Assembly: GCA_964406005.1 (NCBI GenBank)
Contig: CAYOPZ010000048.1
Location: 1 to 20,045, forward strand
Origin: CAYOPZ01 sp964406005
GTDB taxonomy: Bacteria > Bacteroidota > Bacteroidia > Bacteroidales > SM23-62
DNA: 20,045 nt
Reading direction: 5' to 3'
This document shows positions 8,192 to 15,935 of the stretch, one piece after another. A program made the position numbers and the translations under genes. The notes under the pieces are model-generated. The model worked only from the letters and a program-made list of their open reading frames with translations, was not told where the DNA came from and did no database searches. How positions within the stretch are numbered: the first letter of the stretch is position 1; every line of letters begins with the position of its first letter.

Positions 8192-8483
8192 ATATAGTCT
8201 CTTTAAGGATGGTTTCTTTAAAATAGGGCTTGAGGTACTTCTCTCGTGCGATATCAACTTGAATATCAAATTGTTTCCCGATGAAAGATTTCAATTCGGT
8301 CTTTTTGTCAAACAAGTTGGGTGTATTCCTTTCAAACTCAACGATTATATCAATGTCTGATACATCGGTTTGCTCACTTTTGGCATATGAACCGAAAAGC
8401 CCAATTTTAACAATACCAAATCTTTCCCTGAAATACTTTTTGTTTTGGGTTAAAAAATCTAATATCTCCTTTCTTGTTTTCAT
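8184..8483 (-). CDS. mntA: MntA-like antitoxin, minimal nucleotidyltransferase
   Basis: The product is 99 residues. The sequence GLFGSYAKSEQTDVSDIDI carries the G-S-x10-D-x-D nucleotidyltransferase motif, with G31, S32, D43 and D45. A third acidic residue lies in FDIQVDI (D77). In characterised type VII systems MntA transfers AMP to the tyrosine of HepT and neutralises it. All three metal-binding acidic residues appear present, so the antitoxin should be active. The order here is antitoxin then toxin. The promoter must lie in the 160 bases upstream, but no clear motif was identified. Confidence 0.87.
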   Translation of the reverse strand: MKTRKEILDFLTQNKKYFRERFGIVKIGLFGSYAKSEQTDVSDIDIIVEFERNTPNLFDKKTELKSFIGKQFDIQVDIAREKYLKPYFKETILKETIYV

Positions 8484-8643
8484 TTATAGCAAAATTATAA
8501 AAAAGGATTGAGAATGGTACGTTCTTAAGTTACTCCTGCCAGGGAACAGCATGACAAAAAGTCTTCCCTGATTCTTGGGATAATAAATTAATCTTTGGCA
8601 CTGTCATTTTGAAATTATATCGAATTTACGTTATTCCATACCA

Positions 8644-9384
8644 TTAATTTAAGCGCTGGCGGACGGCTTCGTAGACCAGGACGGAGGCCGCTGCCGATAC
8701 ATTCAGGGAAGGGATGCTGCCGGAGACCGGTATGGACACCAGCTCGTCGCAGAGGGCCAGGAGCCCCGGGGAGATACCCCTGTCCTCGGAACCCATGACA
8801 ATGGCCAGCGGGTTTCTCAGGTCTGCATCGAAAAGGGACAATCCGGCGGTTTCGCTTGTACCGGTGACCTTCACCCCGCTGTCTTTCAGGAAACGGATTG
8901 CATCCGGCAGGTGTCTGACGCGGCACACAGGGATGTTCAGCAGCGCGCCCGCAGATGTCTTTACGGCATCCCCGTGTACCCGGGCAGATCCTTTGAAGGG
9001 CAGGACTAAGCCGTCCGCCCCCGCGCATTCGGCGCTGCGCGCAATGGCCCCGAAATTGCGAACGTCCGTGATGCCGTCGAGGACCAGCAGCAGGGGTATT
9101 CTGCCCGCCTCGAAAAGCGCAGGGACCAGCTTTTCCAGGTCGTGATAGAGGATGGGGGAAATAAGCGCCACAACGCCCTGGTGGTTCCTGCCGGTCATCC
9201 GGTTCAGCTTTTCCTGCGGGACGAACTGGAAGGGTATGCCCGCATCCCTGACCTTTTGTAGCAGGCCGGACGAAAGCTCTCCCCTGAGGTCCTTGCGGAA
9301 ATATACCTTTTCGAATTCCTGGCCGGACAGGACGGCTTCTTCCACCGCCCGGATCCCGAAAATGATGTCTTTCCTGTTTCCCAT
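8644..9384 (-). CDS. rlmB: 23S rRNA (guanosine-2251-2'-O)-methyltransferase RlmB (TrmH/SpoU family)
   Basis: The product is 246 residues, the usual length. It has an N-terminal L30e-like substrate-binding domain (about 5-80: IIFGIRAVEEAV, NRMTGRNHQGVVA). The C-terminal SPOUT domain holds the three family motifs: VRNFGAIARSAE (N110, R116), VMGSEDRGIS (E200, R202) and SLNVSAAASVLVYE (N228). The enzyme methylates the ribose of G2251 in the P-loop of 23S rRNA using S-adenosylmethionine. TrmH-family subgroups are close, so the exact site is inferred from overall similarity to RlmB. It is the last gene of a three-gene run and starts 10 bases after the stop of the GWxTD gene. Confidence 0.88.
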   Translation of the reverse strand: MGNRKDIIFGIRAVEEAVLSGQEFEKVYFRKDLRGELSSGLLQKVRDAGIPFQFVPQEKLNRMTGRNHQGVVALISPILYHDLEKLVPALFEAGRIPLLLVLDGITDVRNFGAIARSAECAGADGLVLPFKGSARVHGDAVKTSAGALLNIPVCRVRHLPDAIRFLKDSGVKVTGTSETAGLSLFDADLRNPLAIVMGSEDRGISPGLLALCDELVSIPVSGSIPSLNVSAAASVLVYEAVRQRLN

Positions 9385-9394
9385 TGTTTTTCCC

Positions 9395-10690
9395 TCAGTT
9401 GCTTTCGGTGTTGAATATCTTGCCGCCCCGCCAGTCCTGTACGGCCTGTGTCCACATGGAATTCACGAAATTCCGCTCGAGCAGGTAATCATTCTGCGTA
9501 TAGGGATTGTCACGTCTGGAAAAGGTGAACTGGAGCGACTCCCTGTTCTTTTTACGGTAATAGACCCATATTTCCGCATCGTCCCGCCGGGTGAGTAAAT
9601 TGGGCGGGCCGTATACGATGAACATCATGCCGCGGTCAGTCTTCCACCCCTCCTTGTAGGATGTGAAAAAGTAATTGGCCAGGAATACCCTGTTGTAATA
9701 AACCCTGATCATTTCACGGGCCGTCTGGACATTGCCGCCTGCCTGGAGCCAGAAATTATCGACGGCGAGTTTCAGGTTCGCCTGGTTTGCCAGGTCATTG
9801 AATTCTACCGAAGAGGACAGGTAGGCCAGCGGCCCGACCATATTCTCGGTGGTTACGACCCTGGGGAAGTCTTCACCGAAATTGAACAGCGTCAGTCCAT
9901 CGGGCTGCGTGGGATCTGCCTGTATGTGGTACATCCCCTCCCGGGGAAGCATATAGCTTGCGGTATCACTGTATGCACTGACATAAAGGCTGTCCGGGGT
10001 GTACCCGGGCCGCGGCGAGCTGAGGTTCGTTATGGGAGGCCTGGGCAGGGGGAAGTTGTTCCGGTAGAATTTAATATATACCGAATCGATATCAGTCCGG
10101 TCGTACCTTATGTGAAAAACCTCATCAGAGGCGAAAACATTCCCGAAATGGGGGAATCCCGAGTAGTCGTCGATGACCAGGTAGTTCTGGGCCGTATGAA
10201 TGGTCGATCGGTCTATACGTATGTAGTTGACCGTTCCCCTGTTTCTCAGCATGTCGGTCATATGGACGGTCAGCATATATTGTTTCGGTTCCTCCGTGTT
10301 CAAGGCAATATAGGCGATAAAAATATCCTTCGCTTCCTCTTTCTCCAGTGTAAAACTGGTGGTAAGGCTGTCGCTGACCGTTTCGCTTTCCTTTCCGTCT
10401 ATCAGTTCCTTTAATTCATATCGTATCCTAAGCTTCGACTGGTAGGTCCCTGCGCTGTTCGCGCTGTTAAAAAGGAGCTCCGACGTATAGACCTTCACAT
10501 ACAGGCGCGACCGGACCAGGTTCTCATGAAAGACGGTAAATTCGGGATGGATGGGCGTTCTCGAAGGATTGTACAGGTAGGCAAGGTTCCTTCTTGTGGT
10601 TTCCTGCCGGGGTTTCGGGGCGCATGCAGCCAGTATGGCAGCGGCGACGATCAGACCTGCCCCGTATTTCAATATTCTGCTCGACATCAT
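9395..10690 (-). CDS. GWxTD domain-containing lipoprotein
   Basis: About 431 residues. I chose the ATG at 10690, or the ATG directly after it, because a GGAGGAATT site precedes it; a TTG six codons upstream would also be in frame. The signal peptide ends LAAC with a lipobox cysteine at residue 23, so the protein is a lipoprotein. Beta-rich middle sections (VRSRLYVKVYTSELLF, DSVYIKFYRNNF) are followed by the C-terminal signature YKEGWKTDRGMMFIVYGPP (GWKTD at about 348-352) and WVYYRKKNRESLQFTFSRR. GWxTD proteins are widespread in Bacteroidota and relatives, and their role is not established. It is co-oriented and closely spaced with the ABC-F gene (24-base gap) and rlmB (10-base gap). Confidence 0.85.
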   Translation of the reverse strand: MMSSRILKYGAGLIVAAAILAACAPKPRQETTRRNLAYLYNPSRTPIHPEFTVFHENLVRSRLYVKVYTSELLFNSANSAGTYQSKLRIRYELKELIDGKESETVSDSLTTSFTLEKEEAKDIFIAYIALNTEEPKQYMLTVHMTDMLRNRGTVNYIRIDRSTIHTAQNYLVIDDYSGFPHFGNVFASDEVFHIRYDRTDIDSVYIKFYRNNFPLPRPPITNLSSPRPGYTPDSLYVSAYSDTASYMLPREGMYHIQADPTQPDGLTLFNFGEDFPRVVTTENMVGPLAYLSSSVEFNDLANQANLKLAVDNFWLQAGGNVQTAREMIRVYYNRVFLANYFFTSYKEGWKTDRGMMFIVYGPPNLLTRRDDAEIWVYYRKKNRESLQFTFSRRDNPYTQNDYLLERNFVNSMWTQAVQDWRGGKIFNTESN

Positions 10691-10714
10691 AATTCCTCCG
10701 GGAACCAAAATTAC

Positions 10715-12646
10715 TTATTTTCTGCCTTCTTCCGTTTGTTCGAGCTCTGACTGGTATTTCTCCCAGTTCCACATTTCATCGTTCAACTGCTTTTTCAGCT
10801 TTTCATACCTTTCGAAAACGGAACTGTCGGCTGCCTTTTCCGGATCGCGCATCAGTTCATGAAGGGCATTGATCCCGGCTTCCAGTTTCGATATGTTTGC
10901 CTCCGTGCGGGCCACTTTCCCGGCCAGGCTCCTCCTTCGCCTTTCGAGTTCCTTTCTTTTGCGGTATTCCTGCCTGCCGGCGAATTCCCGGTCAGCGGGA
11001 CGGATCTCCCCGGATCTTCTGTTTTCCCCGGTCTCTTCCGGTTCTTCCATTCCCTTCCTCTGCAGGAAACCGAAGATCCCGCCCCGATGTTCCCTGACCC
11101 TGCGGTTCCCGAACTCGTACACCTTGTCCGCCAGGCCGTCGAGAAATTCCCTGTCGTGCGATACCACAATCAATGTGCCATCGTATTGCAGGAGGGCATG
11201 TTTGAGAATGTCCTTTGAGCGCATGTCGAGGTGGTTGGTCGGCTCGTCGAGGATCAGCAGGTTATAGGGCCTGAGGAGCAGTTGTGCAAGCGCAAGCCTT
11301 GAGCGTTCCCCTCCCGACAGCACCTTCACCTTTTTGTCAATATCGTCTCCATGGAAAAGAAAGGCGCCCAGTATGCTTCTGACCTGCGGCCGGATGTCTC
11401 CTGCGGCAACATCGTCGAGCGTGGCAAAAACGGTCTTGTTCCCGTCCATGATCTCGTCCTGGTTCTGGGCGAAATAGCCGATACTTACATTGTGCCCGGT
11501 CCTTACTTCCCCCTCGCAATCCAGCTCTCCGGCAAGGATGCGTGAAAGGGTCGTCTTGCCTTCGCCGTTCCTGCCTGCGAAAGCCACCTTTTCCCCTCTT
11601 TCGATCACCATATCTATGCCTTCCAGGACGCACCTGTCTCCGTAGCGCTTGGTCAGTCCCCGGGTTTCGGCAACGATGGTTCCGGACCTGGGCGCCGGCG
11701 GAAATTTCAGGTTGAAGGTCCTGAAATCCTCGAGCTCGATCTCTATCCTGTCCATTTTTTCGAGCTGTTTTATGCGCGATTGGACCTGGGCGGCCTTGGT
11801 GGCCTTGTAGCGGAACCGTTCGACGAAACGCCCGGTGTCTTCGATCTTTTTCTGCTGGTTCCTGTAGGCGGCAAGCTGCTGTTTCCTCCTTTCCGTCCTG
11901 AGCTCACGGAACTTTGTGAACGGGACCCTGTAATCGTACAGTTTCCCCATGGATATCTCGACCGTCCTGCCGGTGACCGTATCGAGGAATTTGCGGTCAT
12001 GGGAGATCAGTACGAGTGCGCCTTCGAATGCGGAAAGGTATTTTTCCATCCACACTATGGATTCAATGTCAAGATGGTTCGTGGGCTCGTCGAGCAGCAG
12101 GACGGCCGGCTTCGACAGCAGTATCCTGGCAAGCTCTATCCGCATCCTCCATCCGCCGCTGAACTCCGATGTGTGCCTGTCGAAATCGGACCTGAGGAAC
12201 CCGAGCCCCAGGAGCGTCTGCTCCAGCTCCGCCTCCACCGAATGTCCGCCGAGCAACCGGTGCCGCTGCATGGCATCGGAATACCTGTCGAGCAGCGCAG
12301 GGTCCTTATCCGAGGAACCCGGTTCCTCCATCCGCGACTGCAGCCGGGCCATCTCCTTTTCCAGCTCCATGATCTCCGTGAAGGCCCCCCTCGCCTCTTC
12401 CCGGAGCGTATGCCTGTCGGCGGGCTTCATCTGCTGGGGCAGGTAGCCGGCGACGAAGCCGTCCGGCCTGACGACCCGGCCCGCGGAAGGGGCCTGCAGA
12501 CCCGCGATGATCCTCAGAAGGGTGGTCTTGCCGGCCCCGTTCCTCCCGACAAGCCCGATCCTGTCGCGCGGGTTGATGACCATGGAGACATTCCTGAATA
12601 CTTCCTGGTGCTGGAAGCGCATGGATATGTTATCGAGGGATATCAT
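10715..12646 (-). CDS. ABC-F family ribosome-associated ATPase
   Basis: The product is 643 residues, a soluble tandem ATPase with no membrane segments. Domain 1 has Walker A GRNGAGKTT (about 34-42), signature SGGWRMRIELA (about 163) and Walker B LLLLDEPTNHLD (about 182-193). Domain 2 has Walker A GRNGEGKTT, signature LSGGERSRLALA and LLILDEPTNHLD. Between them lies a charged helical linker (FRELRTERRKQQLAAYRNQQ, then QVQSRIKQLEKMDR), the P-site tRNA interaction region of ABC-F proteins. The C-terminal 110 or so residues are a coiled-coil arm rich in Lys, Arg and Glu. Overall it is most like the YheS/Uup group. The likely role is relief of stalled ribosomes, not transport. First gene of the run with the GWxTD lipoprotein and rlmB, and divergent from rlmD across 88 bases. 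Confidence 0.9.
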   Translation of the reverse strand: MISLDNISMRFQHQEVFRNVSMVINPRDRIGLVGRNGAGKTTLLRIIAGLQAPSAGRVVRPDGFVAGYLPQQMKPADRHTLREEARGAFTEIMELEKEMARLQSRMEEPGSSDKDPALLDRYSDAMQRHRLLGGHSVEAELEQTLLGLGFLRSDFDRHTSEFSGGWRMRIELARILLSKPAVLLLDEPTNHLDIESIVWMEKYLSAFEGALVLISHDRKFLDTVTGRTVEISMGKLYDYRVPFTKFRELRTERRKQQLAAYRNQQKKIEDTGRFVERFRYKATKAAQVQSRIKQLEKMDRIEIELEDFRTFNLKFPPAPRSGTIVAETRGLTKRYGDRCVLEGIDMVIERGEKVAFAGRNGEGKTTLSRILAGELDCEGEVRTGHNVSIGYFAQNQDEIMDGNKTVFATLDDVAAGDIRPQVRSILGAFLFHGDDIDKKVKVLSGGERSRLALAQLLLRPYNLLILDEPTNHLDMRSKDILKHALLQYDGTLIVVSHDREFLDGLADKVYEFGNRRVREHRGGIFGFLQRKGMEEPEETGENRRSGEIRPADREFAGRQEYRKRKELERRRRSLAGKVARTEANISKLEAGINALHELMRDPEKAADSSVFERYEKLKKQLNDEMWNWEKYQSELEQTEEGRK

Positions 12647-12734
12647 TTTTTGAAACCCGGGTGCAGGCGCTTGCCTGATACGGAATTTTTATAAAAATTT
12701 ACAAATTAATATTATCCCTGTAAATCCTCAGCGC

Positions 12735-14153
12735 TTGGGAAGGAAAAAATTACCGCTGCTTGAAAAGATCGGGATCACGGATCTGGGATCCCTGGGCAAG
12801 GCCGTCGCCAGGGTGGACAACTATGTCACATTCGTATCCAATGCCCTTCCCGGGGATGTCGTGGACATACAGGTTGAGAAGCGAAGGAAGGCTTACCAGG
12901 AGGGCAGGGCCGTCCGTTTCCACAGCAGGTCGGAGCAGCGCACGGATCCCTTCTGCATCCATTTCGGGCAGTGCGGGGGCTGCCGCCTGCAGGACCTGGA
13001 ATACGGCTCCCAGCTCAGGTACAAGCAGAAAGAGGTCGCGGACAACCTCGAACGCATCGGGAAGCTTGACATCCCCGGCGTATCGCCAATACTTGCATCG
13101 GAAAACCAGCGGCATTACAGGAACAAGCTGGAATTTGCCTTCTCGAACAGGCGCTGGCTGTCACGCGAAGAGGTGGATTCGGGAAAGGCCTTTCACGAGA
13201 GGAACGCCCTGGGCTTTCACATACCCGGGATGTTCGACAGGGTGATCGACCTGGAGGAATGCCACCTGCAGCCGGAGCCCTCCGGCCGCATACGCCTTGC
13301 GGTCAGGGATTACGCACGCGAGCATGTCCTCTCTTTTTTCGATATCAGGAACCGCAGGGGGCTGCTGCGCAACCTTGTCATACGGAACACCCTCACGGGG
13401 GAATGGATGGTGGTCATGGTCTTTTTCACTGACGACAAACCTGCCATCGGGGGCCTTATGGCTTACCTCGAGGCCCGGTTCCCGGAGATCACTTCCCTGA
13501 TGTACTGCATCAACCCGAAGGCCAACGATTCCGTTTCCGACCTTGATTTTACCCTGTATTCGGGAAAGGATCACATCGTGGAACACCTGGAAGGCATGCA
13601 GATCAGGATAGGGCTCAAGTCCTTTTTCCAGACCAACCCGCTGCAGGCCATCCGGATGTACGAAAAGGTCAGAGAATTTGCGGGGCTCACGGGCAGCGAG
13701 ACCCTCTACGACCTGTATTCGGGTGCGGGCGCCATCGGGATCTTCCTTGCGGGAAGCGCCGCAAAGGTCATCGGCATGGAATACATGGATGAAGCCGTGC
13801 GTGATGCAGGGGAAAATGCCCGGCTCAACAGGGTGGAAAACATCCGGTTCTTCAGCGGGGACATAAGAAACATCCTGACCCCTGAATTCATCGGGCGGGA
13901 AGGACGTCCCGATGTGCTTGTCACGGATCCTCCCAGGGCGGGCATGCACAGGGACGTGGTGGAAGCCATACTGGCCTCGGGCGCCCGGCGGATCGTCTAT
14001 GTAAGCTGCAACCCGGCCACACAGGCCCGGGACCTTGCCATGATGAACGAAAAATACGGGATCACGGCCGTTCAGCCGGTCGACATGTTCCCCCACACAT
14101 GGCATGTCGAAAACATCGTCAGGCTCGACAGAAGGCCTATTCGGGGATCCTGA
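12735..14153 (+). CDS. rlmD: 23S rRNA (uracil-1939-C5)-methyltransferase RlmD (RumA family)
   Basis: The product is 472 residues from a TTG start; no ATG or GTG in frame gives a better N-terminus, and MGRKKLPLLEKIGITDLG fits family starts. An N-terminal TRAM domain (about 8-62) is followed by iron-sulfur ligands C74, C80 and C83 (C-x5-C-x2-C) and C176 (DLEECHL). The SAM-binding motif YDLYSGAGAIGIF, the TDPPRAGMH motif and the catalytic nucleophile C425 in YVSCNPATQARDL are all present, so the enzyme looks complete. RumA relatives (RlmC, RlmCD, TrmA) share these motifs, so the exact uridine is inferred. Its 3' end overlaps the convergent symporter gene by 17 bases. Confidence 0.88.
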   Translation: MGRKKLPLLEKIGITDLGSLGKAVARVDNYVTFVSNALPGDVVDIQVEKRRKAYQEGRAVRFHSRSEQRTDPFCIHFGQCGGCRLQDLEYGSQLRYKQKEVADNLERIGKLDIPGVSPILASENQRHYRNKLEFAFSNRRWLSREEVDSGKAFHERNALGFHIPGMFDRVIDLEECHLQPEPSGRIRLAVRDYAREHVLSFFDIRNRRGLLRNLVIRNTLTGEWMVVMVFFTDDKPAIGGLMAYLEARFPEITSLMYCINPKANDSVSDLDFTLYSGKDHIVEHLEGMQIRIGLKSFFQTNPLQAIRMYEKVREFAGLTGSETLYDLYSGAGAIGIFLAGSAAKVIGMEYMDEAVRDAGENARLNRVENIRFFSGDIRNILTPEFIGREGRPDVLVTDPPRAGMHRDVVEAILASGARRIVYVSCNPATQARDLAMMNEKYGITAVQPVDMFPHTWHVENIVRLDRRPIRGS

Positions 14154-15849
14154 CGTCAGGGAAGTTCCTGTGGAAATCCACCCAGTATTCCTTTATTGTC
14201 CTTTTGATCTCGGGGCTCAGGATCAGTATCCCGATGAGGTTCGGAATGGTCATAAGGGCGATGGTGATGTACGACACCGCCCAGACGATCGTGGTATCGG
14301 TGAAGGATGCGAAAAAGAAGGCCACAACGTAGACCAGGCGGTACCAGATCAGGTATTTGGGGCCGACCAGGTAGGTCAGGGCCCTGTCCCCGTAATACGA
14401 CCATGAGATGGCCGTGGAAAAGGCGAACAGGAGGAGGCCTATCGCCACGATATACTGGCCCCAGTCGCCCAGCGGGCTGCGCGTGAACGCTTCAGTGGTC
14501 AGGGGCGCGCTGTGCATCAGGGATTTCCCCTCGAAGGTGAACTCTGAAAGCTCGTCCGGGAACCTGCCCCCTTCGATCGCAATGCTTCCCGTGAACAACT
14601 CACCGTTCCTGAAGACCCTGACGTCTTCGGCAACCGAACGGGCATTGACCAGGGTCACGTCGCCGGTTATGATCCCGTTTTCGACCCTGAGCTCCCCCTC
14701 ATACGGCGTCAGTGTCTCGTCTCCCATAAGAAACGCCCTGAGCGCTTCCCTTCCTTCCGGGTTCCCGTCGTCATAGCTCCCTGCGAGGAATTCCATATCG
14801 ACCTGCTGGAACTGGTTGTCTATCTTCTCTTTCCAGACGCCGGAAGTAAGCAGGGTCAGCCCGGTCACGGAACAGATGATGATGGTGTCTATGAAGGGCC
14901 CGAGCAATGCAACGATCCCCTCTGCGGCAGCCTCGTGGGCCCTGGCCGCAGAATGTGCGATGGGGGCGGAACCCTGTCCCGCCTCGTTGGAGAACAATCC
15001 GCGGTTCACCCCCCTGTTCACGGCAAAGATAAAGCCGGCGCCCAGGAATCCCCCTGCGGCAGCCGTCCCGGTAAAGGCGTCCGCGAATATGGAAACCAGC
15101 GACGGTATGATGTTTTCATAATTGGCCGCAATGACGGTAATGGCCCCCAGGAAATATATGACGGCCATGGCAGGCACCAGCTTCGAGGTCACCTTTGCGA
15201 TCCGCCTGATGCCCCCTATGATGACAAGCCCCAGCAGCAGGGCCAGTATGGCCCCCGTGATCTTCTCGTCGATGCCGAATGTGCGGAACACGGAAGTGGC
15301 TATGCTGTTTATCTGCGGAAGGTTGCCCGTACCGAACGAGGAAAGTATGGTGGCCACAGCGAAAAATGCCCCGAGCCAGGCCCCGATCCTCACTAGCTTC
15401 CCGCTGCGGGTCCTGATGTTCAGCCTCTTCTTCATGTAATACATGGGCCCCCCGGAAATGCTCCCGTCAGGCAGAACGTCGCGGTGCTTGTGCGAAATGG
15501 TGACCTCCACCAGTTTCAGGGTCATGCCGAAGACGGCCGTGACCAGCATCCAGAAAAGGGCGGCCGGGCCCCCGAGGTGGACGGCCAGGGCTACGCCGGC
15601 AATGTTGCCTGTCCCTATCGTTCCGGAAAGGGCGGTCGACAGGGCCTGGAAATGCGATGCATCGCCTATGTCCTCCGGCTTTTCATAGATCCCCCGCGTC
15701 ACGCGCAGGGCGTGCCGGAAATAACGGAACTGCGGAAATTTAAGGTAAACCGTAAAATAGATCCCTGTTCCGAGAAGCAGGATCACGAACCAGGGATGCC
15801 CCCCTATGTAAGTGTCTAACCTGGTAAGAAATTCGTAGGCCTTCTCCAT
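14137..15849 (-). CDS. Sodium/alanine-type amino-acid symporter (AGCS family) with an extra soluble insert
   Basis: The inner-membrane symporter has 570 residues and is predicted to import alanine or glycine with sodium. Family marks are TALSGTIGTGNIAGVALA (about 72-89), the GGPMYYMKKRL loop (about 133-143) and NRGVNRGLFSNEAGQGSAPI (about 278-297). About ten to eleven hydrophobic helices are recognisable. Family members are usually near 450-500 residues. Here about 110 extra residues (about 340-448) lie between TSGVW and the APLTTEAF segment. They are polar and strand-rich (GELRVENGIITGDVTLVN, VRVFRNGELFTGSIAIEGG), suggesting a small beta domain. I recall longer AGCS members in Bacteroidota but cannot confirm that they share this insert. 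Divergent from the caspase gene across 86 bases. Confidence 0.9.
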   Translation of the reverse strand: MEKAYEFLTRLDTYIGGHPWFVILLLGTGIYFTVYLKFPQFRYFRHALRVTRGIYEKPEDIGDASHFQALSTALSGTIGTGNIAGVALAVHLGGPAALFWMLVTAVFGMTLKLVEVTISHKHRDVLPDGSISGGPMYYMKKRLNIRTRSGKLVRIGAWLGAFFAVATILSSFGTGNLPQINSIATSVFRTFGIDEKITGAILALLLGLVIIGGIRRIAKVTSKLVPAMAVIYFLGAITVIAANYENIIPSLVSIFADAFTGTAAAGGFLGAGFIFAVNRGVNRGLFSNEAGQGSAPIAHSAARAHEAAAEGIVALLGPFIDTIIICSVTGLTLLTSGVWKEKIDNQFQQVDMEFLAGSYDDGNPEGREALRAFLMGDETLTPYEGELRVENGIITGDVTLVNARSVAEDVRVFRNGELFTGSIAIEGGRFPDELSEFTFEGKSLMHSAPLTTEAFTRSPLGDWGQYIVAIGLLLFAFSTAISWSYYGDRALTYLVGPKYLIWYRLVYVVAFFFASFTDTTIVWAVSYITIALMTIPNLIGILILSPEIKRTIKEYWVDFHRNFPDVRIPE

Positions 15850-15935
15850 GAAGCCATAAATGTAAGAATATTTTTACTTCCCGATTTTGTGTATCTTGTA
15901 AATCCTGTGCCCTGTCTGCGAAAATCACCGGCCGT

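Noticed and set aside
8540..8570. Inverted repeat cagggaa/ttccctg with a 17-base loop
   Set aside because: The stem is only 7 bp with a long loop and no T-run, so it is not convincing as a terminator or an operator.
8594..8615. TTTGGCAC...TTTTG resembling a sigma-54 promoter
   Set aside because: The -12 element is poor and no plus-strand gene follows; the next gene on that side ends here from the other strand.
11780..12694. Long plus-strand open frame (304 codons) opposite the ABC-F gene
   Set aside because: It lies wholly antisense to a gene with complete ATPase motifs. It has a low-complexity Pro/Gly/Arg-rich composition typical of shadow frames in GC-rich DNA.
13161..14105. Long minus-strand open frame (314 codons) opposite rlmD
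   Set aside because: Antisense to a well-supported methyltransferase, with no recognisable domain. The absence of stops follows from GC-rich codon use.
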